From Pegoplata infirma (taxonomy: Eukaryota > Arthropoda > Insecta > Diptera > Anthomyiidae), in NCBI GenBank assembly GCA_963921195.1, contig OY992537.1, positions 35,945,410 through 36,009,409 on the forward strand: a DNA stretch of 64,000 nt. The letters are read 5' to 3'. Both the position numbers and the translations under genes were made by a program. Under the pieces are notes generated by a model. That model saw nothing but the letters and a program-made list of their open reading frames with translations. It was not told the origin of the DNA and searched no databases. The first letter of the stretch is position 1. The number at the start of each line of letters is the position of its first letter. Shown here piece after piece: positions 35,701 to 47,700 of this stretch.

Positions 35701-38700
35701 AATTGACTATTCTTTTAAAATGAGGTAGTTAAGGTTGTAGGTCTCGTCGAAAATATCACAAAAATGCCCATCAAACTTGCCAGACACCCTCAAATTTTAA
35801 AGTTATTGTCAAAAAACGTTTTTTTGGGACTTTTCTCACTTAATCACGTGTAACTTAAACATTTTTCAACCGATTTTAAATTTTTCAACAATTTTGAATA
35901 GAAGAAGAATAGGGCTTTTCACGTGTGGCAATTGGTCTAAACGTATAAGAATGATATGTATTGATTTTTACAACAATATATAATTTTCTGTTATTTTTTG
36001 AAAATTTTTTGAGTTTATCGATTTTTTTCTGCTATAGTTTGTTCAACAACATTTATATTAATAAACGTATTCCTAAAGAAAATTTAATTGTGAATATGAT
36101 GAGCTTTATGTCAAAAAAATCGGATAACAATTGGCAGAGTTGTGATAATTTTTCTAAAAAAGAAAATTAAGATTTGTATGAAATTGCCGTGCGGATAACC
36201 CAGGCAAATAAAACGAACATACTGAGAGGTCGCGTATCATTATTTTAAAGGCTTTTGACCTCCTGAATTCGAATTTGGCCTTGAAATTGCGTTATCTTAT
36301 TAAGTTTTTGATATACAAATTTATGTTAAATATCTCAAAAACCTGACGAGATAGAGCAATTTAAAGGCCAAATTCGGATTCAGCGCCCCCCAGTTACCAC
36401 TACCGACCCCCTCCCCCCCTCCCCGCCAAAAAAAGAAAACGCCCTGCATTTTTTTTTTATTTTTTTGCATGTTGGAGGGTATAAAAGATTCCGCACAGCC
36501 GAATTTAACACTCTTACTTGTTTTTAATATATTTACCACTTTTCTTGTAAATTTACCAATTTTTTATAATTTTTGTTGCTTAAAAATTATAACTATCAAA
36601 AATTGGTAAAATTTAGACATTTTTTTTTTTTGGTAAATTAACACTTTTTTTTTAATTTACATTTTTTCAATTTATTTTTTTTATACCCTCCAACTACAGT
36701 ATGGGGGTATACCAGCGATGTATCCAGGAATTTGAAAAGGGGGGGGCACAACTCCCAAAATTGTTTGCCACCGCTATTTATATTTAGTTTTAACTAGAAG
36801 TACTTGAAAATTAATTGAAAAGGGGGGGGGGGGGGGCACGTGCCCCCTGTGCCCACCCACTCCATGGGGTATACTCACTTTGTCATTCCGTGTGTAACGC
36901 ATCGAAATATCGGTCGGGGACCCCATAAAGTATATATATTATTGATCAGTGATCGATTCTAAGACATTCTAGCAATATCCGTCCGTCCGTCCGTCCGTAA
37001 ATCTGCACGTCTGTAGTTAACACGATGCAGTCCTAAATGAAAGTGCTAGACCCCTCAAGTTTGACATAAATATGTCTTATGGTCCTAGGCAGGTTAAGTT
37101 CGGAAATGGGCTAAATCGAACCAGGGGGAAAAAAGTTCCCCCCTGAAGAACTAAACCAACCTCTTAAAAATGGCAATTTTTTAGATGTTTTTTGGTATTT
37201 TTGGGAAACAATTGAAACATTTTTATGTTCGCAGAAGTTTATAGTCCTGCGCTTGGACCCAGCGGATTAAAAAATTTAGCTTTTTTTTTGCCCGCCCCTA
37301 TTTTAAGGGCGTGGATAAAAAATAGTTTAAATAATTATAAACTATAATACTTTAGTGCACAAAGCAGACAAAAATTAACTTGTAAACATATACCGCGAGG
37401 GCCAAAGAGGCCCCCAGGTCACCGACCCCTTCCCCACCTTGCCCCACCCCTAAAAACGCCCCTGTCAAAATTTTTTTTATAATTTTTTTACATGTTGGAG
37501 GGTATAAAAGATTCGGCACAGCCAAATTTAACACTCTCACTTGTTTCTTGTAAGTTTACCTTTTTTTTATTTTTCCGGTTTTAAAGCAATATTTTTACAA
37601 ATAAAATTGGTAATTTTACCAATTTTTGGCGCATTCAAAATTACGAGAAGTTTACCTACCTCCTATTTTACGAGAATAGCCTCGTAAAATCACGAGATTT
37701 TTTGGTACAAGGGGTTTTTTGAGTGTAGGAACACAACCCGTGCCGGTTTTACCCACTTTATTGACCTAAGAAAAAAACCTAAAAGCATTTTTAATGAGTA
37801 TTTTACTCCAAAATTCCCAAAAAATTGACAAACATTATTGTGAACGGGACATAGAAAATTTTCGAAACTAAGAACATTTTTTTAAATTTTTTTGCTTTAA
37901 AATACTTCACTCAAAAAAATAAAACTGTAAAGTTAACAAAATTTTTTTTGTTAACTCGAGTTTACTGGCTTTTTAGCAAATTTTTAGTTAAAATCAGCGT
38001 TTTAACTACTTTTTCTAGTTAAGTTCAATTTACGAAAATACTAGTTTTGTACAAATTTTGAATTAATTTTTTTTGTTGACTTTAAAACTGAGTTTACGAA
38101 TTTTTACTAATTAATTTGCTGATTTTTTGTAACATTTTTGTCAAGTGAAAAATTTTAAACATTTCTTGTGTAGCCTCCTAGGCAAATCTCATAAGTTCTA
38201 CTTAAGCTGAACTTAATGCTGTGAAAAAAAGAAAAAATAAGTGAAGTGTTAGTGTTTAAAACCAATATTTTCCAAACTTAAAATTTTTTACAAAAAGTTT
38301 AGCTGAATTCAACTAATAAAAAATGTTACGAAATTTTCAGCTGAAGTTTTAGTTAAAATTACGGTTTTTTTGCTACATTCATTCTACGAAAAGTTAACTA
38401 AATATTTTTTGTTAAATTAACTAGAAATTTAGTAGGTTCAAATCAGGTGTTTTTTAGTTAAATTTAACTAAATTTTTTGCTAACTTTACAGTTTTATTTT
38501 TTTGAGTGTTGTTATACCAAAACGGAAAAAAAAATATTTCCGGAACTTCGAAAATTTAAAAAAAAAAACGTTTTTTTTTTATTAATTTTTTTTAAATTTA
38601 TAAATTTTTTATTTTTTTAAATAATTTTTTTACTGCTAAACGCGCATAAAAATTGTCTTTTTAAATTTTGTTCTGGACTTACAAGGGAAGTATCTCAACC

Positions 38701-41700
38701 CTTATGAACCGATTTGCCTGAAACTTAAAATATATATAAATGAGACGATTTTAAGGTTGGGGTGTCTCGGCTTTTCGGCCATATCAGTGTTTCAAAATTT
38801 CGTTGTCCCCTTGTGAAACCATATGGACCTCCGGGAAAATTTCGATAACTCACGAACTAACAGGAATATCGTCTAGAGCAAAAATACGTGTCGACTTAAA
38901 TTTAATAAAGATTATTTCGTATTCATATGGACATCGTAGCTCTATGTCTTCATATAAATACCCCCCAAAATTTTCACATTTTCATGAAAAAAGTATTTAA
39001 CGAAGCCAAACTTTTACAAGGTTATGCCACCGTTGGATATGCATTAAAAAAACCTTTCTTCTCATATGTAAACATCATATAGTTTCTCAGAAAGAAATGG
39101 CGGAAAAATCCAAAAAACGATTTTTTCGCGATTTTTTGACCCATGTTTTGAACCCCTAAATTTCCGATATGGCCAAAAAGCCGAGACACCCCAACCTAAG
39201 AATTGTCTCTTTTATATATATTTGACGTTTCATGTATATCGGTTCATAAGGGTTTACATACTACCCATGTTAGTAATAATTTTATATTTGGTTTTGTTCT
39301 ATTGTCTCCGGTTACGTGATAGGTATTTTAGTGATAATCACCGTTAGGTTATTTCGGATCGAGAGACACACTTTTCCTGCAGTGAAAAATTATTAATTTT
39401 TATTTTCTAGTTGTTTCACATATGTATTAAGTGTGGCAATTGAAAAGTGCTGGCAACTTGTGAAATTTGTCGACACTTCCGCCTAGCCAGTATTGTCGCT
39501 ATTTTTTTTAACATGATAATGTCTATAGGCTGGTGTTTAATTTAAAAAATGATGCAGGACGCAACCTCAGTTTGACTATAAATGCTACCGACTAAAAAAA
39601 AATAAAATAAAAATTACGGTTTTCATTTTCTTTAAACCAAAAAGGTTTGTAACTTCTATTTGTAACTTGTACAATAATTCACCTGCTGGTTAATAAAAAC
39701 GTTTTTCAACATCTGGTGAATAAAACGTAACATAATTATTTAAAAAAAAAAATTTTCGTCAACATTTTTTTTTTCATCAATTTTTTTTACATTATTTTAC
39801 AATTTTTTTTTTTTTTTTCATCAAATTTTTTTTCTTTCATCAATATCTTTTTTTATCGATTTTTTTTACATCAAAAAATTTTTTTTCATCAAAAAAAAAA
39901 TTTTTATCATTAATTTTTCTTTCCTTAAATTTTATTTTTATCAATGAACTTATTTTTATCATTTTTTTTTTTTCATCAAATTTTTTTCAACTTTTTTTCA
40001 CCAAAACTTTTTTTCATAATTTTCAGCAAAACAATTCACAGGCATTTTTTTTAGATTTCTCAAAAAAATTATTATTTTTAAGACTTACGATTTATTGCAT
40101 TTTGGCACTGCTTCAAAACAGTGCACTCTTAATTTTTCGGTAAGTGTAGTAAATAATCAAGTAATTGTGAGAGTGCAGACTTGTTGCATATTAGTAAGGC
40201 AGTTTGTAAAATGAAACATGAAATCTAGGTTCACCTGGCGGTAAACAGTTCCGCTAATACTGGGTTTTGTTTTGAATATAACGATTCTAGGTATAAAAAC
40301 AGTATACGACAAGGAATAAAACTTTTTACCTAGGCCCGTCGAAGATGAGTCCCCTGTTCATTGTGTGTAAAACTTTATCTCATTTCCAAAATTCAAGAAT
40401 AAATATCACCCTACTATTTCATACATAAAGTGTTGTTGATAACACTCTCTTGCACTGTTCAAATGTGACAAATTAAAAACAGATGGTTTCACTAATCCAA
40501 TTAGCATTTGATAAATTAAGTTATACTATGCTTTATAAATTATTAAATTTTTTGTTCTTTTAATTTTTTCCTTAATTTACAGGTTTCTCTCTTCGCCCTC
40601 TGCATCTTCATGAAGATTCGATAATGTTGATTTCTTATCCGGGTGAATTATTCATGCGTGTTTTGAAATTAATGATTTTACCCCTGGTCATATCGAGTCT
40701 GATTGCCGGCTCTGCCAGTCTAAATGCACGTATGAATGGCAAAATTGCTTTGAGAACTTTGGTATTTTTTGCTTCAACGTCGCTGTTGAATGCGGCTTTG
40801 GGTATTGCATTGGTAATGTTAATACATCCCGGTGACCCAGATTTACATAATGTTGCAGATCGTTCCACGGATAAAAGGGCTGTGAATTTATTGGATAGTT
40901 TATTGGATTTGGGAAGGTGAGTAAAGTGAAGATTTTGAAAATAATTAAAAATTTGAAGTTTTTAATCAGATTAAGTACAAAATAGTTTCTACATTAAAAA
41001 TCTCCATATCTCTACACTTTTTTAAAATTACAATTTTATAGGAAGTACTATAATTTGGTTAAGTTAGGTTTGTGTCTCAACTATATATAACTTTAACAGG
41101 GTGTCTGTGATTACATTACTTTTTATATTGCAACCAATACACAAACCTAATAGAGTCAATTTGAAACCGCAACGTGCAGTGTTGCCAGATAGATTTTACG
41201 TCATTTCTTAATTTTATTAATCGAAACCTCCAAAAATTCTACAAAAAAAAGTTCCGAAGAATAACAAAACTTAATCGATTTTTTTATTAGTAAAATTCGA
41301 TTCTCATGCAATACTGTCTATCGATTCCGTAATGTTACCATGTTGCTTTTTTGGGGAAGTAGATAGAAGGGAGTTGGAAGATTTTAAACATGGAAAGAAG
41401 TATGGCAACACTGTATTTGCGCATGTTGTTATTTTTCTAATATCTCTAGTTTTAGAAAATAGAGCACATTTGGTCTATCCCAGCAAAAATAAATCGAGAT
41501 TTTAGTACCACAGCTTCTACACCCAAAATATTACATTAGAAGATTTACTTATTTCTTTTTGCTAATGCTAGTAAGCTAAACTTTAGCAAATTTTTAGTTG
41601 AGATTAGCATGTTAGCAAAAATATCTTGTAAACTTTATTTAGCGCATTAGCAATTTTAAACAAAATTTTAACAAATTTTTATACCCTCCAACTACAGTAT

Positions 41701-44700
41701 GGGGGTATACTCACTTTGTCATTCCGTGTGTAACGCATCAAAATATCGGTCTAGGACCCCATAAAGTATATATATTTATGATCAGTGTTCGATTCTAAGA
41801 CATTTTAGCGATGTCCGTCCGTCCGTCTGTAGTTAACACGATGCAGTCCAAAATAAAAGAGCTAGACTCCCGACATTTGACACAAATATGTCTTATGTTC
41901 CTAGGCAGGTTAAGTTCGTAAATGAGTAAAATCGGACCAGGGGGAAAAAATTTCCCCCTTGAAGAACTAAACCAACCTCTGAAAAACACAATTTTTTTAC
42001 ATGATTTTTTTTTTGTTTTTGTTTAACAAATGCAATATTTTTATGCTACAAGAAGTTCAAAATCCTGACTTTGGACCCAAAGTATTAGAAAATGTCGTTT
42101 TTTCGGTCCGCTCCCCTTTTATGGGTGTGGAATAAATTTTTTTTTAAATATTGATAAACTTGTATTTCTTTGGCACAAAATGCATAAGAATGAATTTTTT
42201 AGCACATATTCGAGAGGAAATTTGCCCCCCCCCCCCCCAATTACCACTAAATTGCTAATATTAGCAAAAATAAATTGTAAATTTTTTTTAAGAAAACTTA
42301 AAATGGCGCTATCTCGGAAACTTGGCCAAATGGAGCAAAATGGAGGCCATTTTTGGTTCTCGTATCTTCGGTCCTCTTCACATGTGTGGACCCTAATGAG
42401 TCCTCACTTTGGATCTAAAAAAGTTAGCATTCCCCAAAATTTTAAAATGCTCATATCTCGGTAAATATTGCCGGCACAACATAAAGTCCAAAAGCATTGT
42501 TGTAGCTCCCAACCGCACCATAACCAAATGCTCTCCTAGTAATATTTTTGAAGTTATCGAGTTTTTTTAATTCTTAAAACCCCAGTGGTCCCCTAATATC
42601 ACATATCTCAAAAACTAAGTAAGGTAGAGCGAAAAGGACACAAATTTTGGATCAAAAACTATGACCATTTTTAAGGAACCCAACTAGGACTAGGTCTATT
42701 GGGGTCTCTACCTATCGGGTCCGAACCCAATGGGGTCCTCAAATGTGAATGAATTAAGTTGAAATAAAAAAAGTTTCAGCTAACTAATTTTTGGCAAATC
42801 ATTTTTGCTAACTGTACCAAAAAAATTGTGGGTTCAAAATCAGCAAATTTTCTTGTAGGTTTAAAAGCTTTTTTTTGTTAACTTAACAGTTTTTTTTTAG
42901 TGTAGAACATTTTAACCCTTTAAACCCACTTTTTATTGGTGTTCAATGAATATATTAGAAAAAAGGACCAAATTGACCCCTAAAAATAGGTGATAGATGG
43001 TTAATATGTTCTAAGAAAATAACAGTCATTAAATTTCACTACAGAGATCTTGAAATATTATTTGCTTCAGAATTAGATTTAATACCTTTTTTTTATTTAT
43101 TTCAATCGCCTTTAAAAAAAAAAAATTCAAAACTTCAGTGGGCCATACAAAAAAAGGACTCGACCTAAATTTTCAAAACCCTGCTGGGGTTTTGGTCTTG
43201 CATTGGTATACTTTTAGTTTTTTTCGGTCCCATTCAAGATACACTCGAAGACCCCAAATGAGGTACACAGTGTTATTTATCTTTTCTTATCTTAAGTCAA
43301 TAAAAACAATTTCCAATTACACACAAAAAAAACTACATTTTTTTACAGTAATTTTACGATTTTTTTGGTAATCTTACAAATTTCCAAGATAATTTTACAA
43401 AAAAATTCTTGTAATTTCAATTCCGCCAAAAAACTGTAAATTTACAATTTTATTGGTAAAAAGCTTTTAAAATTACAAAATTATTGGTAAAAAACTTGTA
43501 AAATTACAAGGAATTCTCGTAAAATAGGAGGTAGCAAAAAATCTAGTAAATTTACGAAACCTCCTTGTAAATTTTATCGTATCTAAAACTTTGCACTCAA
43601 ATGAAAAACTATGTCAAAAAATCTGTTAAACGACTTTCAATTTGAATTAGCAATCTTTTAGCAGATTGTTCTGCTGAGAAGGATATTTTTACTAAAATCT
43701 CTGTCATTCAGTTTAAGAAAATAACAGACATTTTACTATGTTTACACTGATTTTGTTTGCTGAATTTCATTATTTTTTCAAGAAATTTTTTTATATAAAA
43801 AAAAAAGCAGAACAGATTGTTTTGCTGAAATCAGCAGATTGCTCTGCTGAAATCAGCAGATTGTTCTGCTGAAATCAGCAGATTATTCTGCTCAAATCAG
43901 CAGATTGTTCTGCTAAAATCAGCAGATTTTTCTGCTAAAATCAGCAGATATTTCTGCTAAAATCAGATTTCTCTGCTGTCGAACAACACACATGTTTAAT
44001 AACTAGAACGCCAGATAAAAGTATAAGCTTCCGTAGCGTAGTGGTTAAGAAGTGTACTTTCAAATCGGAAGGTGGCGAGTTCGATGCTGGCTGGCGGCGT
44101 ATGTTTTTTTTTTTTTTTTTGATATATTTATTCACCTCTTATAACAGATATATAGCAAACCGTGTCTGCTAAAATCAGCAGATTTCTCATATGGCTCAAA
44201 ATGGGTGTATTTTCAGCAGATTTTTCTGCTGAGTGGACAGAGAATTTATTTTGAGTGTGTAAATTTACAATTTTATTGGTAAAAACATTGTAAAATTACA
44301 AAATTATTGGTAAAAAGCTTGTAAAATTACTAAGATTTTTTGTCAAATAGAAGGTAGCAAACAAAAAAAGTTACAAGTTTTTTTTTTGTAATTTTACAAA
44401 GTTTTTTTTTTTGAGTGTAAGAAAATTTTTCTTAAAAATATTTATTTCTGGGAGGGTATTCAGGGAAATGGCAAGGCCAATTTTAGCACATACTGATTTG
44501 TTTTCATTTTATATCTTATAAATTTCTTTTACTCATCCTCCCTACAGGAATGTCTTCCCGGATAACTTATTCCAAGCCACATTTCAACAAGCGCACACTG
44601 TTTATCTGCCTAAACCTTCTATTTCCAATACATTTAATGAAACTGTCAACGATACCGTCACTGTAGGCAGTGGAGCCGGTGGTGGCATTGATGATGAATC

Positions 44701-47700
44701 AGCTAATCCCGACGCAGACGCTGAACTGCAATTAATACGCGTTATACAATATCGCAGTGGCACCAATACGCTGGGCATTGTATTCTTTTGTTTGGTATTT
44801 GGCACATTCCTTGGCACTATCGGTCAAAAGGGACAAGTGGTGGTTGATTTTTTTGCAGCCATCTTTGAAGTGGTTATGAAAATGGTTACCTGTGTAATGT
44901 GGCTGACACCGGTTGGCATTAGTTCGGTGATAGCTGGCAAAATATTAAGTGTTAACGATCTACATATGGTGATGGCACAATTGATGTGGTTTATACTAAC
45001 AGTGGCGGTTGGTGTCGTGTTGTATCAGTTGGTTATCATGCAAGCCATCTATTATGTATTCGTGCGTCGCAATCCATTCAAGTTCTATGCAGGATTAATA
45101 CAAGCCATGCTAACTGCATTTGCGACAGCTTCAACGTAAGCCATATAACTATTCTCTCTCATTTACTATAAATTTATATTTTTTTTTTGAAAAGAAAAAA
45201 AAAATATTTTTTTCAATGAATCGAAAAAAGTATAAAAAAAAGAAATTAGCAAGGTTGCATCGTTGATCAATCATCAATAACGATGCCTCCTCCTAGAAAA
45301 TTCGTTGTAAAATTTTTAATTGCAAAAAAAAAAAAATATTTAAAATTTTTTTTTATAACAAAATTTTTTTACTTAAAACAAAACACTGTTCATTTGCTAC
45401 AAATATTTCTTTCCTTCTTTTTGATTTTTTATATGTATGCAACATTTTGATTTGATTCCGTTTTTTGCAAAAAAACAAAAAAAAAAAACTCAAAAAACAA
45501 AAAAATTTCCAAATCAAACTTGTGAAAATTTTTGTATGATTTTCCCAACCTAAAATTAAAACACTAAAAAAAAACCTAATTGTATTTAACAAAAAAAAAA
45601 ATAACATTAATTTAAACAAAACTGACTGTGATACCAAAAAATGACTGATAATATTAAACATCAACAATCTGTGATACTTCAATTCCTCATTGCTGTGATA
45701 ATGATGAAACAAAATAAAAAAAAAAACAGTGCTGCTGCACTTCCTGTAACATTCCGTTGCATGAATGATAAGTTACGTGTGGATCAACGTATAACACGTT
45801 TTGTTTTACCCATTGGCTGTAATATCAATATGGATGGTACTGCTCTCTTCATTTCCATAGCATCAATATTTATAGCTCAGATGAGTGGCATGACATTGGG
45901 TTTTGGTGAACTTGTCACTGTTCTGCTGACATCGACTGCTGCCTCAATGAGTTCAGCTAGTGTTCCCAGTGCTGCTTTGGTTTTATTATTGGTGGTTTTG
46001 ACGGCAATCGATGCTCCTGTACAAGATGTTACATTACTATTTGCTGTGGATTGGTTTGTGTAAGTATTATTTTTTTTTTTTAATTTGTTTCTTTATTCGT
46101 ATTGCTTCGTTAATCGCAAACCACTTTGGGATCCAAAACGATAAAATTTATGAATCGCTTAAAATACAACAAATCTGTACTTTTTTTTAATTAGTTGGTC
46201 TTGCTTAGTTCACTTATATTTACTTTTCTTCTCTAATGCCTTGGAGTCAAACATTGTAAAATGAGGCATCGTTAGGAACTGTTTACATTCCGTCAAAATA
46301 ATCTGGGTTTCTGGACCTCGTGAGGTCGCCGGGAACGAATCCCTGATGAGTGTGCGAAGAAGGACTCTGAGTCGCTGGTGGAACAGATTGACCCTGACAT
46401 ATCGGTTCCTTTAATAGAGTTTATGAACAAAATTGACAGTTTGCCAGCGATTAGGATGAATGATAGATGGATATCACTGTCCTCTTAAGAGGGCAGAAAA
46501 ACTGCATACTCTTGGCAAACAGTACTCCCACTAATAGGCTAACCGTACGTCAGGACATTGTGTAATCTTCCAAATGGGCGTGTGCATTGGAATCTTTAAA
46601 ATGGACTATTGTAGGACTTGTAGAAAAGTGGAAGAGTCAGCGAAGTACTTTGTTGTGTGAATGTCTGGGTCTGATGAAACTCCGCCTTAAGCATATTGGT
46701 CAAATATTTTTCGATGACCTGGAATGCTAAGCCCATTTCTTTCTTACCAGCGTTCGTTTAAACACACGCTTATCATCTCTTGAGGAAATACAAAACATAA
46801 TAAAATATAATAACTAGCACACCCGCCGGAACTTCATTAACAGTAATATTAAAAACCTGATAATAAAAGGATCAGGATTTCACCTACGGAGTCTTTGTTT
46901 TGTTTAATTGTGGACGTTTAAGTCTTTCATAAAATAATATTTCATGGAATTATTTTAACAATAAAATTTAAATAATTTCGCTGGTGAAAGAATTACTCTA
47001 TGAAATTAAGTGAAAAATATTTAGATTAAAAAAATTTCATTGAAAGAAGAAATTTAAATAAAAATAAGTTATAGTAAAAACAAGTAAAAAAGTTAAATTC
47101 GGGCTTGCCGAATGTATTAATAACCTCCACAATGTGAAAAAGATTACTGGATTATTTAAAAAATAAATTACTTTTGAGAAAAAAAATTCTGAAAAAAAAT
47201 TTGTTAAAAAAAACCCTAGATTTTTTGCTTTATTTTAAAAAACATATATTCGTGCTTGCATAAATACCATTCGCAGTTTAATTCTGTTCAAATATTTCAA
47301 CCAGCAGCCGAGTTAAAGTATTTTGTATTTTTAGGTTATGTTGAATGTACTAACATTTTTGACGTGTCCTTACATTTTCGTTCATCACTTTGAACCGCTA
47401 AGCAGATATCACTCAAATGCAACACCAAACATCTTAGGGCAACAGCAATGAAACATGTTAAGTTTTGGACATAATCGTAAAATATTTTGTCCGTGATCGC
47501 CATTTCAACGGACAGACGGACGTCGATAGAAAGTCTAAGAATCGATCATTGATCAATAATATTTATACTTTATGGTGTCCCAGACCGATATTTTGATGAG
47601 TTACATCCGGAATGATTAACATATACATTTATATACCCTCCACTTATTGTTAGTGGTAGATATGGAATATATAGAGAGAAAATATTGAGTAAAAAAAAAA

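Larger units (their letters stand above)
34324..37725. mobile_element. Family E CACTC-ended element, 3.4 kb, hosting three family A copies
   Basis: Ends CACTCAAAAAAAAAAACTGG and ...GGGGTTTTTTGAGTG, flanked by TA (34322-34323, 37726-37727). About two thirds of its length is later insertions: family A at 34518-35199, 35620-36527 and 36682-37550. What remains is the AT-rich 'ggtaaatttac' type interior. Confidence 0.7.
26706..40582 (+). other. Intron 1, 13.9 kb
   Basis: GT (gtaagt) to AG (tttacag). Filled with nested transposons listed separately. The stretch 26706-27160 and most of 33230-34310 show no repeat I can place and are the best places to look for intronic regulatory sequence. Confidence 0.9.
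41520..42902. mobile_element. Family K CAC-ended MITE, 1383 bp, TSD TA
   Basis: Ends CACCCAAAATATTACATTAG and ...AACAGTTTTTTTTTAGTG, flanked by TA (41518-41519, 42903-42904). Contains family A (- strand, 41680-42238, ending in a run of 14 C) and family J copy 2 (42290-42745). The interior phrases 'tagcaaaaat' and 'tttgctaa' match 56366-57242. Confidence 0.7.
43320..44417. mobile_element. Family E MITE, 1098 bp, hosting family C copy 3
   Basis: Begins CACACAAAAAAAACTACATT and ends ...TTTTTTTTTTTTGAGTG, flanked by TA (43318-43319, 44418-44419). Its 'ggtaaaaagcttttaaaattac' interior is interrupted by the family C copy 3 below. Confidence 0.7.
40917..44547 (+). other. Intron 2, 3.6 kb
   Basis: gtgagt to ctacag. 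Contains a 237-bp hAT-like MITE, family K and E MITEs, a family A copy, and family C copy 3. 42903-43319 and the outer few hundred bases have no feature I recognise. Confidence 0.9.

Noticed and set aside
39736..40030. Regulatory or structural element in the poly-T block
   Set aside because: Only low-complexity CATCAATTTTT sequence is visible, with no supporting motif.
17914..44100. Calling the tRNA-like units functional tRNA genes
   Set aside because: Box A and box B are good but the acceptor stem does not pair and the anticodon arm is irregular.
45641..45729. Coding extension upstream of exon 4
   Set aside because: The open frame continues into intron 3 but the sequence is not transporter-like; the acceptor at 45729 restores a correct HP1.
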